Source: Fidelibacterota bacterium (GTDB lineage Bacteria; Fidelibacterota; Marinisomatia; Marinisomatales; TCS55). Taken from it: DNA of 22,297 nt. The notes beneath the pieces were generated by a model. The model saw only the letters and a list, made by a program, of their open reading frames with translations. It had not been told where the DNA came from and did no database searches. Positions 15,063 to 22,297 of this stretch are shown piece by piece. The position numbers were made by a program, and so were the translations under genes. Within the stretch, counting starts at the first letter, position 1. Each line of letters begins with the position of its first letter. The stretch covers positions 23,796 through 46,092 of the forward strand of contig PBOO01000054.1 of the NCBI GenBank assembly GCA_002724475.1, read 5' to 3'.

Positions 15063-15689
15063 ATGAATAATCCATTCAAACCCCCAATCGTCATTTTAGC
15101 CAACGGTAAGTTTCCTAAACATGAGATAGCCGTAAAAGCTTTTCGCTCTGCAGGAACTCTTATATGCGCAGATGGGTCCTACAATCATCTAGCAAGCATA
15201 GGCCTAAAACCGCATGTAATAATTGGCGATTTAGACTCAGTAAATGATTTAACTAATTTTGATGGGTTAATAATTAATGATTCCAATCAAAATAACAGCG
15301 ATCTTGAAAAATGCATAGATTGGTCTATAATGAATGGTATTAAACAGGTAGCAATTATTGGAGCAACAGGATTACGTGAAGATATGACAGTGAATAATAT
15401 AATGCTGCTATACCGATATTTTGAAAAAATTGATCTAAAAATCATCACGGATCACTTTACAATATTTTGTAATAATGGTAAAAATTCATTCCCTTCTTTC
15501 AAAGGTCAAATAGTTTCATTGATTCCGCAAAACAGTAATTGTGAAATGTATACGACCAATTTGAAATATGCATTACATGGCAATGTAAATAATTACACAA
15601 ATCTTTCTTCAAATGAATCTTTGAACGAAACTTTTACTATTGAGAGCTCAGCGCCAGTAATTATTTTTTGCGCTCACCAAAATTTATAA
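15063..15689 (+). CDS. thiN: Thiamine pyrophosphokinase
   Basis: The enzyme makes thiamine diphosphate from thiamine and ATP in the cytoplasm. The 208-residue protein has the catalytic-domain motifs CADGSYNHL (35-43), IIGDLDSV (53-60) and NNSDLEKCIDW (77-87). These supply the metal- and ATP-binding aspartates. GATGLREDMTVNNIM (100-114) follows. In most bacterial enzymes the last motif reads RxDH, but here it is RxDM (M108). Eukaryotic enzymes also vary at this site. The C-terminal thiamine-binding domain ends with LSSNES (181-186), matching the usual SNE signature. The ATG at 15063 has no good Shine-Dalgarno site, and an upstream in-frame stop (15042) excludes a longer form. It is the first gene of a six-gene run. 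Using salvaged thiamine implies an importer, and the next gene encodes a symporter. Confidence 0.9.
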   Translation: MNNPFKPPIVILANGKFPKHEIAVKAFRSAGTLICADGSYNHLASIGLKPHVIIGDLDSVNDLTNFDGLIINDSNQNNSDLEKCIDWSIMNGIKQVAIIGATGLREDMTVNNIMLLYRYFEKIDLKIITDHFTIFCNNGKNSFPSFKGQIVSLIPQNSNCEMYTTNLKYALHGNVNNYTNLSSNESLNETFTIESSAPVIIFCAHQNL

Positions 15690-15692
15690 AGT

Positions 15693-17063
15693 ATGTCTTA
15701 CTTAGATATAATAATTGTTCTGCTCTATTTTTCAGGGTTAATGCTTTTAGGTTTTTATAAAACCACTAGCAAAATTCAAACAGACCACAAAGGGTATCTA
15801 CTGGCTGGAAGGAAGCTTAGTCTTCCAGGCTTCATTGCCTCGCTTGTTGCGACATGGTATGGTGGAATTTTAGGCATTGGGGAGAATGTTTATTTATACG
15901 GTTTACAGACATGGATAATTTTTGGTATTCCTTATTATTTTTTTGCGCTCTTGTTTGCTCTTTTTTTTGCTGGTAAAATTAAAGATTCAAATACGATTTC
16001 ACTTCCAGATCACTTCTATAATCATTATGGCAAAAATGCTGGGATCTTAAGCGCTATTTACATTTTCATACTTTCTAGTCCCGCCCCTTATATTTTAAGT
16101 CTGGGGTTTTTAATTCAACATTTTTCAGGTCTCCCTTACGAATTTTCTCTGTTAACAGTTTCGATAATTAGTATTTGCTATCTTTGGAAAGGCGGTTTAA
16201 GTGCTGTAATTCGAACAGACTATATGCAATTTATCCTAATGTTCGCAGGATTTGTTCTTTTATTATTTTTTAGCCATTTACATTCAAATCAAACTGAAAG
16301 CACAATTCTTCCCTTGCCCGACAATTTTTTGCATCCAACAGGGGGAGCTACTTTTCAGTACATTTTAACTTGGTTCTTTATTGCGCTTTGGACATTTGTT
16401 GATCCTGGTTTCTACCAGCGATGCTCGGCTGCAACTTCAAAGAAAACCGCACAAAAAGGGATATTCATTTCAATTTTATTTTGGATACTTTTTGATGGAC
16501 TAACCTTTTTGACTGGAATGTATGCAAAGCTACTTATTGTTGATGCTCAACCTGTATTAGCATACATTCAACTCGCTGAATTAGTTTTGCCCAGTGTAGT
16601 TTTGGGAATATTCATCGCCGCGCTATTATCGGTTATAATGTCAACAATCGATTCGTATACGTTCATTAGCGCAACAACTTTTGGTAGAGATATATTATGG
16701 AGAGTTCAAATGAACCCTCAAAAGAAATCTATTGATGAAGATCAAGCAGTTCCATTGGTTAAAAAAGGTTTAATAGTTACCGGTATGATTTCGCTTATGC
16801 TCGCCTTAAGTATGCCGTCAGTTGTAAAGATATGGTATACTCTTGGTTCTGTTCTTGTGCCTGGCTTGATAGTTCCATTCGTTTTTTCTTTTCTTAATAA
16901 GAAATTGAATGTAATAACAATGATGGTTAGTCCTATTATAGTTAGTATTTTATGGATATTAATTAAAAATATATTTGGTAATTATCCTTTGAACATTGAA
17001 CCTTTCTACCCTGGAATAGCTACCTCAATAATTTTTGGTATTTTTGTATGGCTAAAGAAATAG
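15693..17063 (+). CDS. Sodium:solute symporter family (SSS) transporter
   Basis: This Na+-coupled inner-membrane importer has 456 residues and 12-13 hydrophobic segments. Family landmarks are AGRKLSLPGFIASLVATWYGG (in 38-58), GGLSAVIRTDYMQF (167-180), DPGFYQRCSAA (237-247) and the Na2-site region IMSTIDSYTF (315-324), followed by GRDIL. It begins 3 bp after the thiamine kinase stop codon, and its end overlaps the CYTH gene by 16 bp. Substrates of this family range from sugars and amino acids to vitamins such as pantothenate and cannot be deduced from sequence. The gene order makes thiamine, or a thiamine precursor, a reasonable hypothesis. Confidence 0.88.
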   Translation: MSYLDIIIVLLYFSGLMLLGFYKTTSKIQTDHKGYLLAGRKLSLPGFIASLVATWYGGILGIGENVYLYGLQTWIIFGIPYYFFALLFALFFAGKIKDSNTISLPDHFYNHYGKNAGILSAIYIFILSSPAPYILSLGFLIQHFSGLPYEFSLLTVSIISICYLWKGGLSAVIRTDYMQFILMFAGFVLLLFFSHLHSNQTESTILPLPDNFLHPTGGATFQYILTWFFIALWTFVDPGFYQRCSAATSKKTAQKGIFISILFWILFDGLTFLTGMYAKLLIVDAQPVLAYIQLAELVLPSVVLGIFIAALLSVIMSTIDSYTFISATTFGRDILWRVQMNPQKKSIDEDQAVPLVKKGLIVTGMISLMLALSMPSVVKIWYTLGSVLVPGLIVPFVFSFLNKKLNVITMMVSPIIVSILWILIKNIFGNYPLNIEPFYPGIATSIIFGIFVWLKK

Positions 17064-17515
17064 AGCGTAAATTTTTGATTGACCACACTAAGCTGCCTAG
17101 CTTAAAAAATAGCGTTAATCTATTACAGGGCTATCTGTCTATTAATGATTCAGGCATTACTAGAATTAGAATTCATAACCAAACTGGGATACTGACTATT
17201 AAATCAAAATCTACTGGATTAAGTAGGGATGAGTTTGAATATGCAATACCCTATGAGGATGCTCAAAGATTGATTGAGCTGTCTGAGGGCACAATAATTA
17301 AAAAGACCAGAACTAAAATCGATTACAATAATAAGATTTGGGAGATAGATGAATTTCATGATCGTAACAAGGGTTTATGGCTTGCTGAAGTAGAACTGTC
17401 AAACGAAAACGAACACATCGAGATTCCACCATGGGTAACCAAAGAGGTCACGCATGAAAAATTGTATTACAATTCTTATTTGTGCTTTAATCCATACGAT
17501 TCATGGAGCTCATGA
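17048..17515 (+). CDS. CYTH-domain triphosphatase (CyaB/thiamine-triphosphatase superfamily)
   Basis: CYTH enzymes form a triphosphate tunnel that hydrolyses inorganic triphosphate, thiamine triphosphate or related compounds. The 155-residue protein is a minimal CYTH domain with all the charged tunnel positions I can recognise. They are ExExK at E4-E6-K8 (EIERKFL), TRIRI (R39, R41), TIKSK (K52, K54), DEFEY (E62, E64), KKTR (K85, R88), and WEIDEF plus AEVEL (E114, E116). The start ATG at 17048 lies inside the symporter's 3' end (16-bp overlap) and its TGA forms ATGA with the next start. Most bacterial homologues prefer inorganic triphosphate. The linked thiamine pyrophosphokinase raises thiamine triphosphate as an alternative here. 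Confidence 0.88.
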   Translation: MAKEIERKFLIDHTKLPSLKNSVNLLQGYLSINDSGITRIRIHNQTGILTIKSKSTGLSRDEFEYAIPYEDAQRLIELSEGTIIKKTRTKIDYNNKIWEIDEFHDRNKGLWLAEVELSNENEHIEIPPWVTKEVTHEKLYYNSYLCFNPYDSWSS

Positions 17516-18348
17516 AATATCTCTTACTTATAATTCTTACAAGCTTTCTCAGCGGTCAGTCAGATTGGATTCAAATTCACGGCTCACGCCAATTTTCAAT
17601 TAGTGGCGTAGCACGCTTTGAAAATGGTTACATTGTTGTTCATGACAATAAAAAGAAAAAACAGCCAAGATTAAGCTTTCTTGAAAGATCATACAAACTC
17701 AGAAAGCTGATATGGCCAGAACCTAATCTTCCATATGATCTTGAGGCGGTACACCTTATGCCCGGCTTTTCAAATAAGTTCATTGCAATGGAAAGCACTG
17801 GTAAGGCTTATATCTTTTTAGTTGATCCATTTGATTTTAGGGTTGAATTGCTCAATACTTTTACGCTTCCAGGCATAACAAGCAAAATGAATTTAGAAGG
17901 TTTTGCTGTGTATCAATCTGCTCAAGGTATCATATTTATCTATGGTGATCGCGGTTCTGAAAAGAGAAAATCAACTTTAATAACAAGTTTCTATAGCGCT
18001 GAAAAAAATAAAATCAATGTAATTGAAAAATTTATTATTGATCTCCCCGTTCCAAAAAAAGCAAAAAGAAATATTGGAGATCTAGCCATAGATAGAAATG
18101 GTGCAGTTTGGACCGCAGCCACTTCAGATCCAGGTAATAATGGACCATTTAAATCTGCAATTTATCAAATTGGCCAACTTAACAACGTTGGTACCTTTAA
18201 TTATAATCATCCAACACTATTGAAACCGTTACTTATAGTTGATAATCAAAAAGTTGAAGCTATGACATTTGAAAATAATGAACTTATCCTTATGACAGAT
18301 AATGAGAATTTTGGATCTTCACTTTTTATAATCAAAGAGGCATTCTAA
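17512..18348 (+). CDS. Secreted protein, propeller-like, function unknown
   Basis: The start is set at ATG 17512, which overlaps the CYTH stop (ATGA), rather than ATG 17503 three codons earlier. It gives a compact signal peptide (MKYLLLIILTSFLSG|QS) and translational coupling. The ~263-residue mature protein has repeated short beta-rich segments. They include DLEAVHLMPGFSNKFIAMES (77-96), NLEGFAVYQ with GIIFIYGDRG after it, and RNIGDLAIDRNGAVWTAATSD. The 'LEG/LEA...D.G' turns resemble esterase-like phytase and SdiA-regulated-type propellers, but no active site is clear. The last 35 residues (VEAMTFENNELILMTDNENFG) look like a final blade. It probably resides in the periplasm. The link to thiamine genes may be only operonic. 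Confidence 0.65.
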   Translation: MKYLLLIILTSFLSGQSDWIQIHGSRQFSISGVARFENGYIVVHDNKKKKQPRLSFLERSYKLRKLIWPEPNLPYDLEAVHLMPGFSNKFIAMESTGKAYIFLVDPFDFRVELLNTFTLPGITSKMNLEGFAVYQSAQGIIFIYGDRGSEKRKSTLITSFYSAEKNKINVIEKFIIDLPVPKKAKRNIGDLAIDRNGAVWTAATSDPGNNGPFKSAIYQIGQLNNVGTFNYNHPTLLKPLLIVDNQKVEAMTFENNELILMTDNENFGSSLFIIKEAF

Positions 18349-18965
18349 TGGTAAAAAGCTTAGTTCTTTCAATGCTTATTGCAATTCCGTTAATTGGTCA
18401 AACGCTTACAAATCACTCTGAAAAGTTAACAATAAAACGTAAGGTTTTTAATTTGAGTTCCTATGCAGATTTTGACTTTCGAACCACAAATGAAAGAGGA
18501 TTTTACTACAGACATTTAGATATTGGAGTAAACTTTCCTTTAGCAAAAACATGGTCTACATCTGTGCAATACAGAAATATTTATACAAAAAAGAATGGGG
18601 AATGGAAGCTTGAAAAACGACCTAAAGCCCTAATCCAAAAAACAATTAATACAGCTGACTTCAAATGGGCTATTCGCTCGCTGCAAGAATTTAGGATACG
18701 ATCAGGCAAGGAAGATGCATTAAGAAATAGAATTCGCGTAATGGCTAAATCAAACAATGATTGGAACGGACTTAAGCCTTTTGTTGGTAATGAATTTTTT
18801 TACGATATGGAAAGTAATGACTATAATAAAAATTGGTTTGTTGTTGGTTTTGATCTTTCGAAAGTTAATTTTTCTTCACCAACAATTTATTACAAACATA
18901 TTTCTGACTATATTGATGGAAAATGGGTATTTACTTATACTATGGTATTTAAGATTGCTATCTAA
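18348..18965 (+). CDS. DUF2490-like small outer-membrane barrel protein
   Basis: The 205-residue protein begins with a signal peptide (AIPLIG|QT, G17|Q18). The rest alternates strand-like stretches (FYYRHLDIGVNF, WSTSVQYRNIY, FKWAIRSLQEFRIR, LRNRIRVMAK, TIYYKHISD) and ends in VFTYTMVFKIAI. Arg-rich strand starts around residues 110-130 are typical of DUF2490 proteins, thought to be small outer-membrane barrels of unknown role. The terminal residue is Ile rather than Phe. It starts on the last base of the upstream stop codon (TAATG), with GAGG 7 bases upstream, so it should be co-translated with the secreted propeller-like protein. The two may form an envelope pair. Confidence 0.65.
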   Translation: MVKSLVLSMLIAIPLIGQTLTNHSEKLTIKRKVFNLSSYADFDFRTTNERGFYYRHLDIGVNFPLAKTWSTSVQYRNIYTKKNGEWKLEKRPKALIQKTINTADFKWAIRSLQEFRIRSGKEDALRNRIRVMAKSNNDWNGLKPFVGNEFFYDMESNDYNKNWFVVGFDLSKVNFSSPTIYYKHISDYIDGKWVFTYTMVFKIAI

Positions 18966-18968
18966 ATA

Positions 18969-19856
18969 ATGAAGGTTTTGATATCTCACTTACCAAAGAA
19001 TAAATGGTGGGGACATGGAACGCCAATTTACAAGGATAACCCAGCGATGCGGCAAGGTATTGTTCCAAATCAAGAATTGGTTGAAATAGAAATGTATATC
19101 TTAACTCAGCTTTTCAATCGCTTACCAATTGATGTTGTTGAGGTTGATTTCCCACAATTTTTAGATCAACAAAATCTAGATCAACGCCAACATGATTTTG
19201 TTTTTGTAAGAGACCTTTTCATTAGCAATCAAAAAGGGGAAATAATCATTTCGAAATTCAGCGAGAAGGCCAGGCAAGTAGAAAGCGACATCATGGAAGT
19301 AATGCTTGATTCAATGGGATATAAAACCGTTCGAATACCTGAGACCATTAATGCCACTGCTGAAGGTGGAGAGTTTTACTATTGCTCAGGTCAAAAAATA
19401 CTTTTTTCAGGTGCATGTAGAAATAACATAAGAGGTGCAGAATGGGTAGCCCAAGAGTTCAATGTAAATGAGCTTGTAATACTCAAATCTAATGTTTTTC
19501 ATTTAGATACGCTTTTCACTCCTGTTATAGATAAGAAGAATAAGTTGCGTGGAGTGGTAGCATGTACTGAGCTCATGGAAAAAGACTCAAAGATTCAGCT
19601 CAAAGATTTTACAAATCGGTTTGGAATTGATCTCGTCGAGGTTGATGTTGAAGATTCTATAGGCACCGATCAAGCCTTAGGAGAATTTGCTGTGAACTGT
19701 TGCCCGCTTCCAGGATATTTAATTGGCCCAACTCGATTTCGATCTCTTGAGGTTAACCAGCTACTTTCAAAGCTTGATGTGATGCATATCACAGTTCCTA
19801 CCACTCAATTTCGACTTAGTGGCGGTTCGGTTCATTGCCTAACAAATGAACTATAG
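18969..19856 (+). CDS. Amidinotransferase/DDAH-fold protein (guanidino-group modifying enzyme family)
   Basis: The 295-residue protein has the five-fold beta/alpha propeller signature positions of the arginine deiminase-DDAH-amidinotransferase superfamily. They are FVRDLFI (79-85), AEGGEFYY (131-138) as the usual GGD/E loop, the catalytic-type histidine in FHLDTLFTP (H178, D180), and the nucleophile cysteine in SGGSVHCLTNEL (C290) near the C-terminus. An enzyme acting on arginine or a modified guanidino compound is expected. Which reaction (hydrolysis to citrulline or amidino transfer) is not decidable. It is cytoplasmic, with no signal peptide. It starts 3 bp after the DUF2490-like gene and ends in a TAG that shares CTATAG with the opposing gene's stop. 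Confidence 0.82.
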   Translation: MKVLISHLPKNKWWGHGTPIYKDNPAMRQGIVPNQELVEIEMYILTQLFNRLPIDVVEVDFPQFLDQQNLDQRQHDFVFVRDLFISNQKGEIIISKFSEKARQVESDIMEVMLDSMGYKTVRIPETINATAEGGEFYYCSGQKILFSGACRNNIRGAEWVAQEFNVNELVILKSNVFHLDTLFTPVIDKKNKLRGVVACTELMEKDSKIQLKDFTNRFGIDLVEVDVEDSIGTDQALGEFAVNCCPLPGYLIGPTRFRSLEVNQLLSKLDVMHITVPTTQFRLSGGSVHCLTNEL

Positions 19857-20351
19857 TTTATTAAAAAGATTTTTTTTATATCTAAAAATAAACAACATGA
19901 TAATTCCTGCAACATTTGGATACCATACTGCAGGATGCGACCAAGAAATTCCATCTACTGATAATGAAGTAAGAGGCCAAAATAACTGAACTGGAAAGAA
20001 TTCTTTAGTATGGAATGGAAAATCAAGAAGAATATGAAAAGGCCATGCTAGCAAGGGCCAGGTTAGTTTTGGTTTCAGAGCATATACTATTCCTATGACG
20101 GCAAAGGATACAATGAAACTATGCGTTATATTATCCATAGCATATACCCATTGAGGGATAGGTTCTAGCTGTTTTAAGCTTTCAAGATTGGGAATTCCAG
20201 AATAACTCAATGTACCTGTAATTATTTTAATAAAAAAAAGGGCTCCAAATGAAGCTAGATCTGGCATTGCTCCTATTATTAAAGCTAAACGGCCATGGCC
20301 TCGATACCCAAAAAGACCCTTCCCCCAAAGAGCATGGCTAAGAGTATCCAA
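19851..20351 (-). CDS. YdjM/DUF457-like integral membrane protein (putative metal-dependent hydrolase)
   Basis: The 166-residue protein starts MDTLSHALWG, the family opening with H6, and has MPDLASFG (D31), ITHSFIVS (H77) and HILLDFPFH (H106, D110, H114). These conserved His and Asp residues sit at the ends of four or so membrane helices and suggest a metal site. Relatives such as E. coli YdjM are LexA-regulated or of unknown function. Substrate is unknown. The start codon is TTG at 20351, with AGGA about 8 bases upstream. It follows the aldolase gene by 13 bp, so it is probably read from the glycolytic operon. Its stop overlaps the amidinotransferase gene by 6 bp. Confidence 0.75.
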   Translation of the reverse strand: MDTLSHALWGKGLFGYRGHGRLALIIGAMPDLASFGALFFIKIITGTLSYSGIPNLESLKQLEPIPQWVYAMDNITHSFIVSFAVIGIVYALKPKLTWPLLAWPFHILLDFPFHTKEFFPVQLFWPLTSLSVDGISWSHPAVWYPNVAGIIMLFIFRYKKNLFNKL

Positions 20352-20364
20352 GTTTATATCCTAT

Positions 20365-21390
20365 TTATTCTTGATCGGATGAATATTTTCCTAAAGATGC
20401 TAAGCTATTTAATTTAGCGCGTTTAAGAAAAGCATCTTGAGCTTTGGTGACATTTTCATCTTTTCCTTGCCAAGCTTTAAGCGCAGGCTGCTGAAGGGCG
20501 CGACCATAAGAAAAAGAAAGGTTCCATGGTTTGTTATCACCTAAAATCTGATTCATGGCATTCAAATGAGCAGTAGCGTCTTCATCTGATTGACCTCCAG
20601 AAAGAAATGCTATACCGGGAACTGCTGCTGGAACGCTTCTTAAAAAGCATTGCACCGTTGCAGAAGCAACTTCATCAACACCAGCTCTTTCTTGTGAATC
20701 GTACCCAGAAAGTACCATGTTAGGCTTGAGAATCATTTCCTCAAGTTGAACGCCTTGAGTATAAAGTTCATTAAATACGGTACGTAAAACTTCTTCAGTT
20801 ACTACGAAACTGTCTTCGATATCATGTTCTCCATCCATTAAGATTTCAGGTTCAACTATTGGAACAATATCGTTTGCCTGACACAAAGCAGCGTAACGAG
20901 CAAGCGCATGCGCATTTGTTTGGATACAATAATCGCTTGGATTGGTGGCTGTAATATTAATTACCGCTCTCCACTTCGCAAAACGAGCCCCAAGCTCTCT
21001 GTACTCTTTTAGCCTTTCATCAAGGCCGTCAAGGCCTGAAGTAATTTTTTCATCTTCTGTACCTGCAAGAGAATGCGCTCCAGCATCAACTTTAATTCCA
21101 GGTATTACACCTAAAGAGGTTAAATACTCAGGGTAAGGAGAGTTATCTTTTAACGAAGACTGTCTAAGTGTCTCATCGTACATGATAACACCGCTAATAT
21201 ATTCTTCAAATCCGTCTGATGAAAAAAGTAGGTCACGATAAGCATTGCGAGTTTGTTCAGTGCTTTCTGTGTCTATCTGATCAAATCTTTTTCCAATGGT
21301 TCCAGTGCTCTCATCTGCAGCAAGTATACCTTTTCCAGGGGCTACCATTGCCTCAGCAACTTCATTTAAATTATTTAGATTTAGACTCAT
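20365..21390 (-). CDS. Class I fructose-bisphosphate aldolase (Schiff-base, animal-type family)
   Basis: The enzyme cleaves fructose 1,6-bisphosphate to dihydroxyacetone phosphate and glyceraldehyde 3-phosphate in glycolysis, or condenses them in gluconeogenesis. The 341-residue protein belongs to the glycolytic class I family (PF00274), not the DhnA type. It has GKGILAADESTGTIGKRF (19-36, D26), PGIKVDAG (K100), FAKWRAVI (K139), IVEPEIL (E180), and the Schiff-base lysine in MILKPNMVLSG (K222), with FLSGGQSDE downstream. All catalytic residues are present, and no metal site is needed. It ends KYSSDQE and lacks the C-terminal Tyr of animal enzymes. AGGA stands before the ATG. It lies 16 bp downstream of the phosphofructokinase gene, which supplies its substrate. 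Confidence 0.96.
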   Translation of the reverse strand: MSLNLNNLNEVAEAMVAPGKGILAADESTGTIGKRFDQIDTESTEQTRNAYRDLLFSSDGFEEYISGVIMYDETLRQSSLKDNSPYPEYLTSLGVIPGIKVDAGAHSLAGTEDEKITSGLDGLDERLKEYRELGARFAKWRAVINITATNPSDYCIQTNAHALARYAALCQANDIVPIVEPEILMDGEHDIEDSFVVTEEVLRTVFNELYTQGVQLEEMILKPNMVLSGYDSQERAGVDEVASATVQCFLRSVPAAVPGIAFLSGGQSDEDATAHLNAMNQILGDNKPWNLSFSYGRALQQPALKAWQGKDENVTKAQDAFLKRAKLNSLASLGKYSSDQE

Positions 21391-21406
21391 AATTGTTTCC
21401 TATGTT

Positions 21407-22297
21407 TTATTTTTGTTGTCCAATATCGGATAGCAAGGTTTTAAACCAATCTTCATTAATATCGAATGGCTTACCTCCTTTTATTCTTTCAAAATCTATT
21501 AAGTTCATCTGGCTGTTTTCATCATCCAAACCAACAACTCCGCTCTGTCCATTTAACGCCATCTCAGAAGCGAGCTTGCACGATGCTTTAATTAATTTTA
21601 AATCTTTAGCATTTGGAGCTGCGCTTCTTGCAAAATAGCCACTTTTTTGAACCAAAGTTTTTTCAGCTTTTAGTTCTTTTGTTAATTTTTTTGCGAACCA
21701 TTGACCAGGATTTATTGTATCAAGAGCAACATGACCAAAAGCATCTCGCTCAACCGAAGACCCTGAAGCCTCTATTTGTCTAATAATTGCTTCGGTCCCT
21801 GCACCCTCACTTAAAAAAATATTTACTGAATCTTTCTTATTCATCGTCTCAAGTAGTCGTTCACACTCTATATCAAAATTTATGTCAATTTCTGGCACAT
21901 AAATAGCATCAACATCCCACCGAGATCTTTCAATAAGAATCTCAGGGAGAAACTCTCTTTGAGTCAGCCTATCGCGATATTCTTTTGCTGTGAATGCAGT
22001 AAGCCATCCACAATTTCGCCCCATAATTTCATGAATGATGAGTTGACGAGAACTTGTCGTGTTTTCATTTGAAATATTTTCAAAGAAAACAGCGCCTTGT
22101 TCAGCTGCTGTGAACGCGCCAAGAGTTTGTTTTATAGGATATACATCGTTGTCAACTGTTTTTGGCAAACCGACAACAGTTAAATTGTAATCATTTTCTT
22201 TGAGATAGAAAGAAAGTTGGGCGGCCATTGTGTTGGTATCGTCTCCACCAATGGTATGTAAAATATTTACTTGATCGTTCATTAACTGCTCAGCTGC
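21407..22297 (-). CDS. pfp: PPi-dependent 6-phosphofructokinase (N-terminus beyond window edge)
   Basis: The frame stays open to base 22297, so the ATG at 22282 is internal and roughly the first 100 residues are outside. The visible part has HTIGGDDTNTMAAQL, where Asp follows the first Asp (GGDDT). This is the mark of PPi-dependent enzymes, as ATP-dependent ones have GGDGS. It also has GLPKTVDNDV with the catalytic TxD, EIMGRNCGWL, and a C-terminal Gly-rich stretch before KGGKPFDI. The enzyme phosphorylates fructose 6-phosphate reversibly using pyrophosphate, so it may serve glycolysis and gluconeogenesis. It is the first visible gene of a run with class I aldolase and a YdjM-like gene. Confidence 0.94.
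   Translation of the reverse strand, partial: AAEQLMNDQVNILHTIGGDDTNTMAAQLSFYLKENDYNLTVVGLPKTVDNDVYPIKQTLGAFTAAEQGAVFFENISNENTTSSRQLIIHEIMGRNCGWLTAFTAKEYRDRLTQREFLPEILIERSRWDVDAIYVPEIDINFDIECERLLETMNKKDSVNIFLSEGAGTEAIIRQIEASGSSVERDAFGHVALDTINPGQWFAKKLTKELKAEKTLVQKSGYFARSAAPNAKDLKLIKASCKLASEMALNGQSGVVGLDDENSQMNLIDFERIKGGKPFDINEDWFKTLLSDIGQQK

Overview
The window is 22.3 kb of AT-rich, densely coded bacterial chromosome from a Gram-negative organism: it has outer-membrane barrels, a lipoprotein signal and LolA-like proteins. No RNA genes, insertion sequences, CRISPR arrays or phage genes are visible. In five of five proteins with a signal-peptidase-I type leader, the residue after the likely cleavage point is Gln. 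That is the 'Q-rule' pattern of Bacteroidetes and relatives. Together with PPi-dependent phosphofructokinase, animal-type class I aldolase, low GC and tight packing, it suggests a marine member of the FCB group. Candidatus Marinimicrobia (SAR406) is my best guess, but this is inference and not proven.

Layout. (1) 1-1599 (+): the 3' end of an outer-membrane barrel gene, then a beta-propeller lipoprotein, closed by a 20-bp perfect bidirectional terminator. (2) 1679-3076: a PPK2-type polyphosphate kinase (-) divergent from a small HD-domain (p)ppGpp-hydrolase-like gene (+). (3) 9599 down to 3080 (-): a six-gene run with response regulator, sensor kinase and four glycosyltransferases (GT4, GT9, GT4, GT4). 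Its genes are separated by at most 13 bp or overlap by 4 bp, and three tandem 11-bp-spaced repeats resembling a Pho box lie upstream. (4) 14903 down to 9751 (-): an MMPL/RND-type transporter, a LolA-like periplasmic protein, an outer-membrane barrel and a second LolA-like paralogue, which looks like a complete envelope export or lipid-trafficking route. (5) 15063-19856 (+): thiamine pyrophosphokinase, a sodium:solute symporter, a CYTH-domain triphosphatase, a secreted propeller-like protein, a DUF2490-like barrel and an amidinotransferase/DDAH-fold protein. Each gene overlaps the next or lies within 3 bp of it. (6) 22297 down to 19851 (-): PPi-dependent phosphofructokinase (5' end cut by the window edge), class I fructose-bisphosphate aldolase and a YdjM-like membrane protein.

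How it fits together. Most genes fall into three themes. The first is building and supplying the outer envelope: glycosyltransferases under a linked two-component system, and the MMPL/LolA/barrel cluster. The second is phosphate-bond chemistry: PPK2, the HD hydrolase, thiamine pyrophosphokinase, CYTH triphosphatase and PPi-PFK. The third is upper glycolysis. The two arrangements most worth following up are the MMPL-LolA-barrel-LolA cluster and the thiamine kinase-symporter-CYTH run, which may be a thiamine uptake and phosphorylation module. No stretch longer than about 160 bp lacks a gene.
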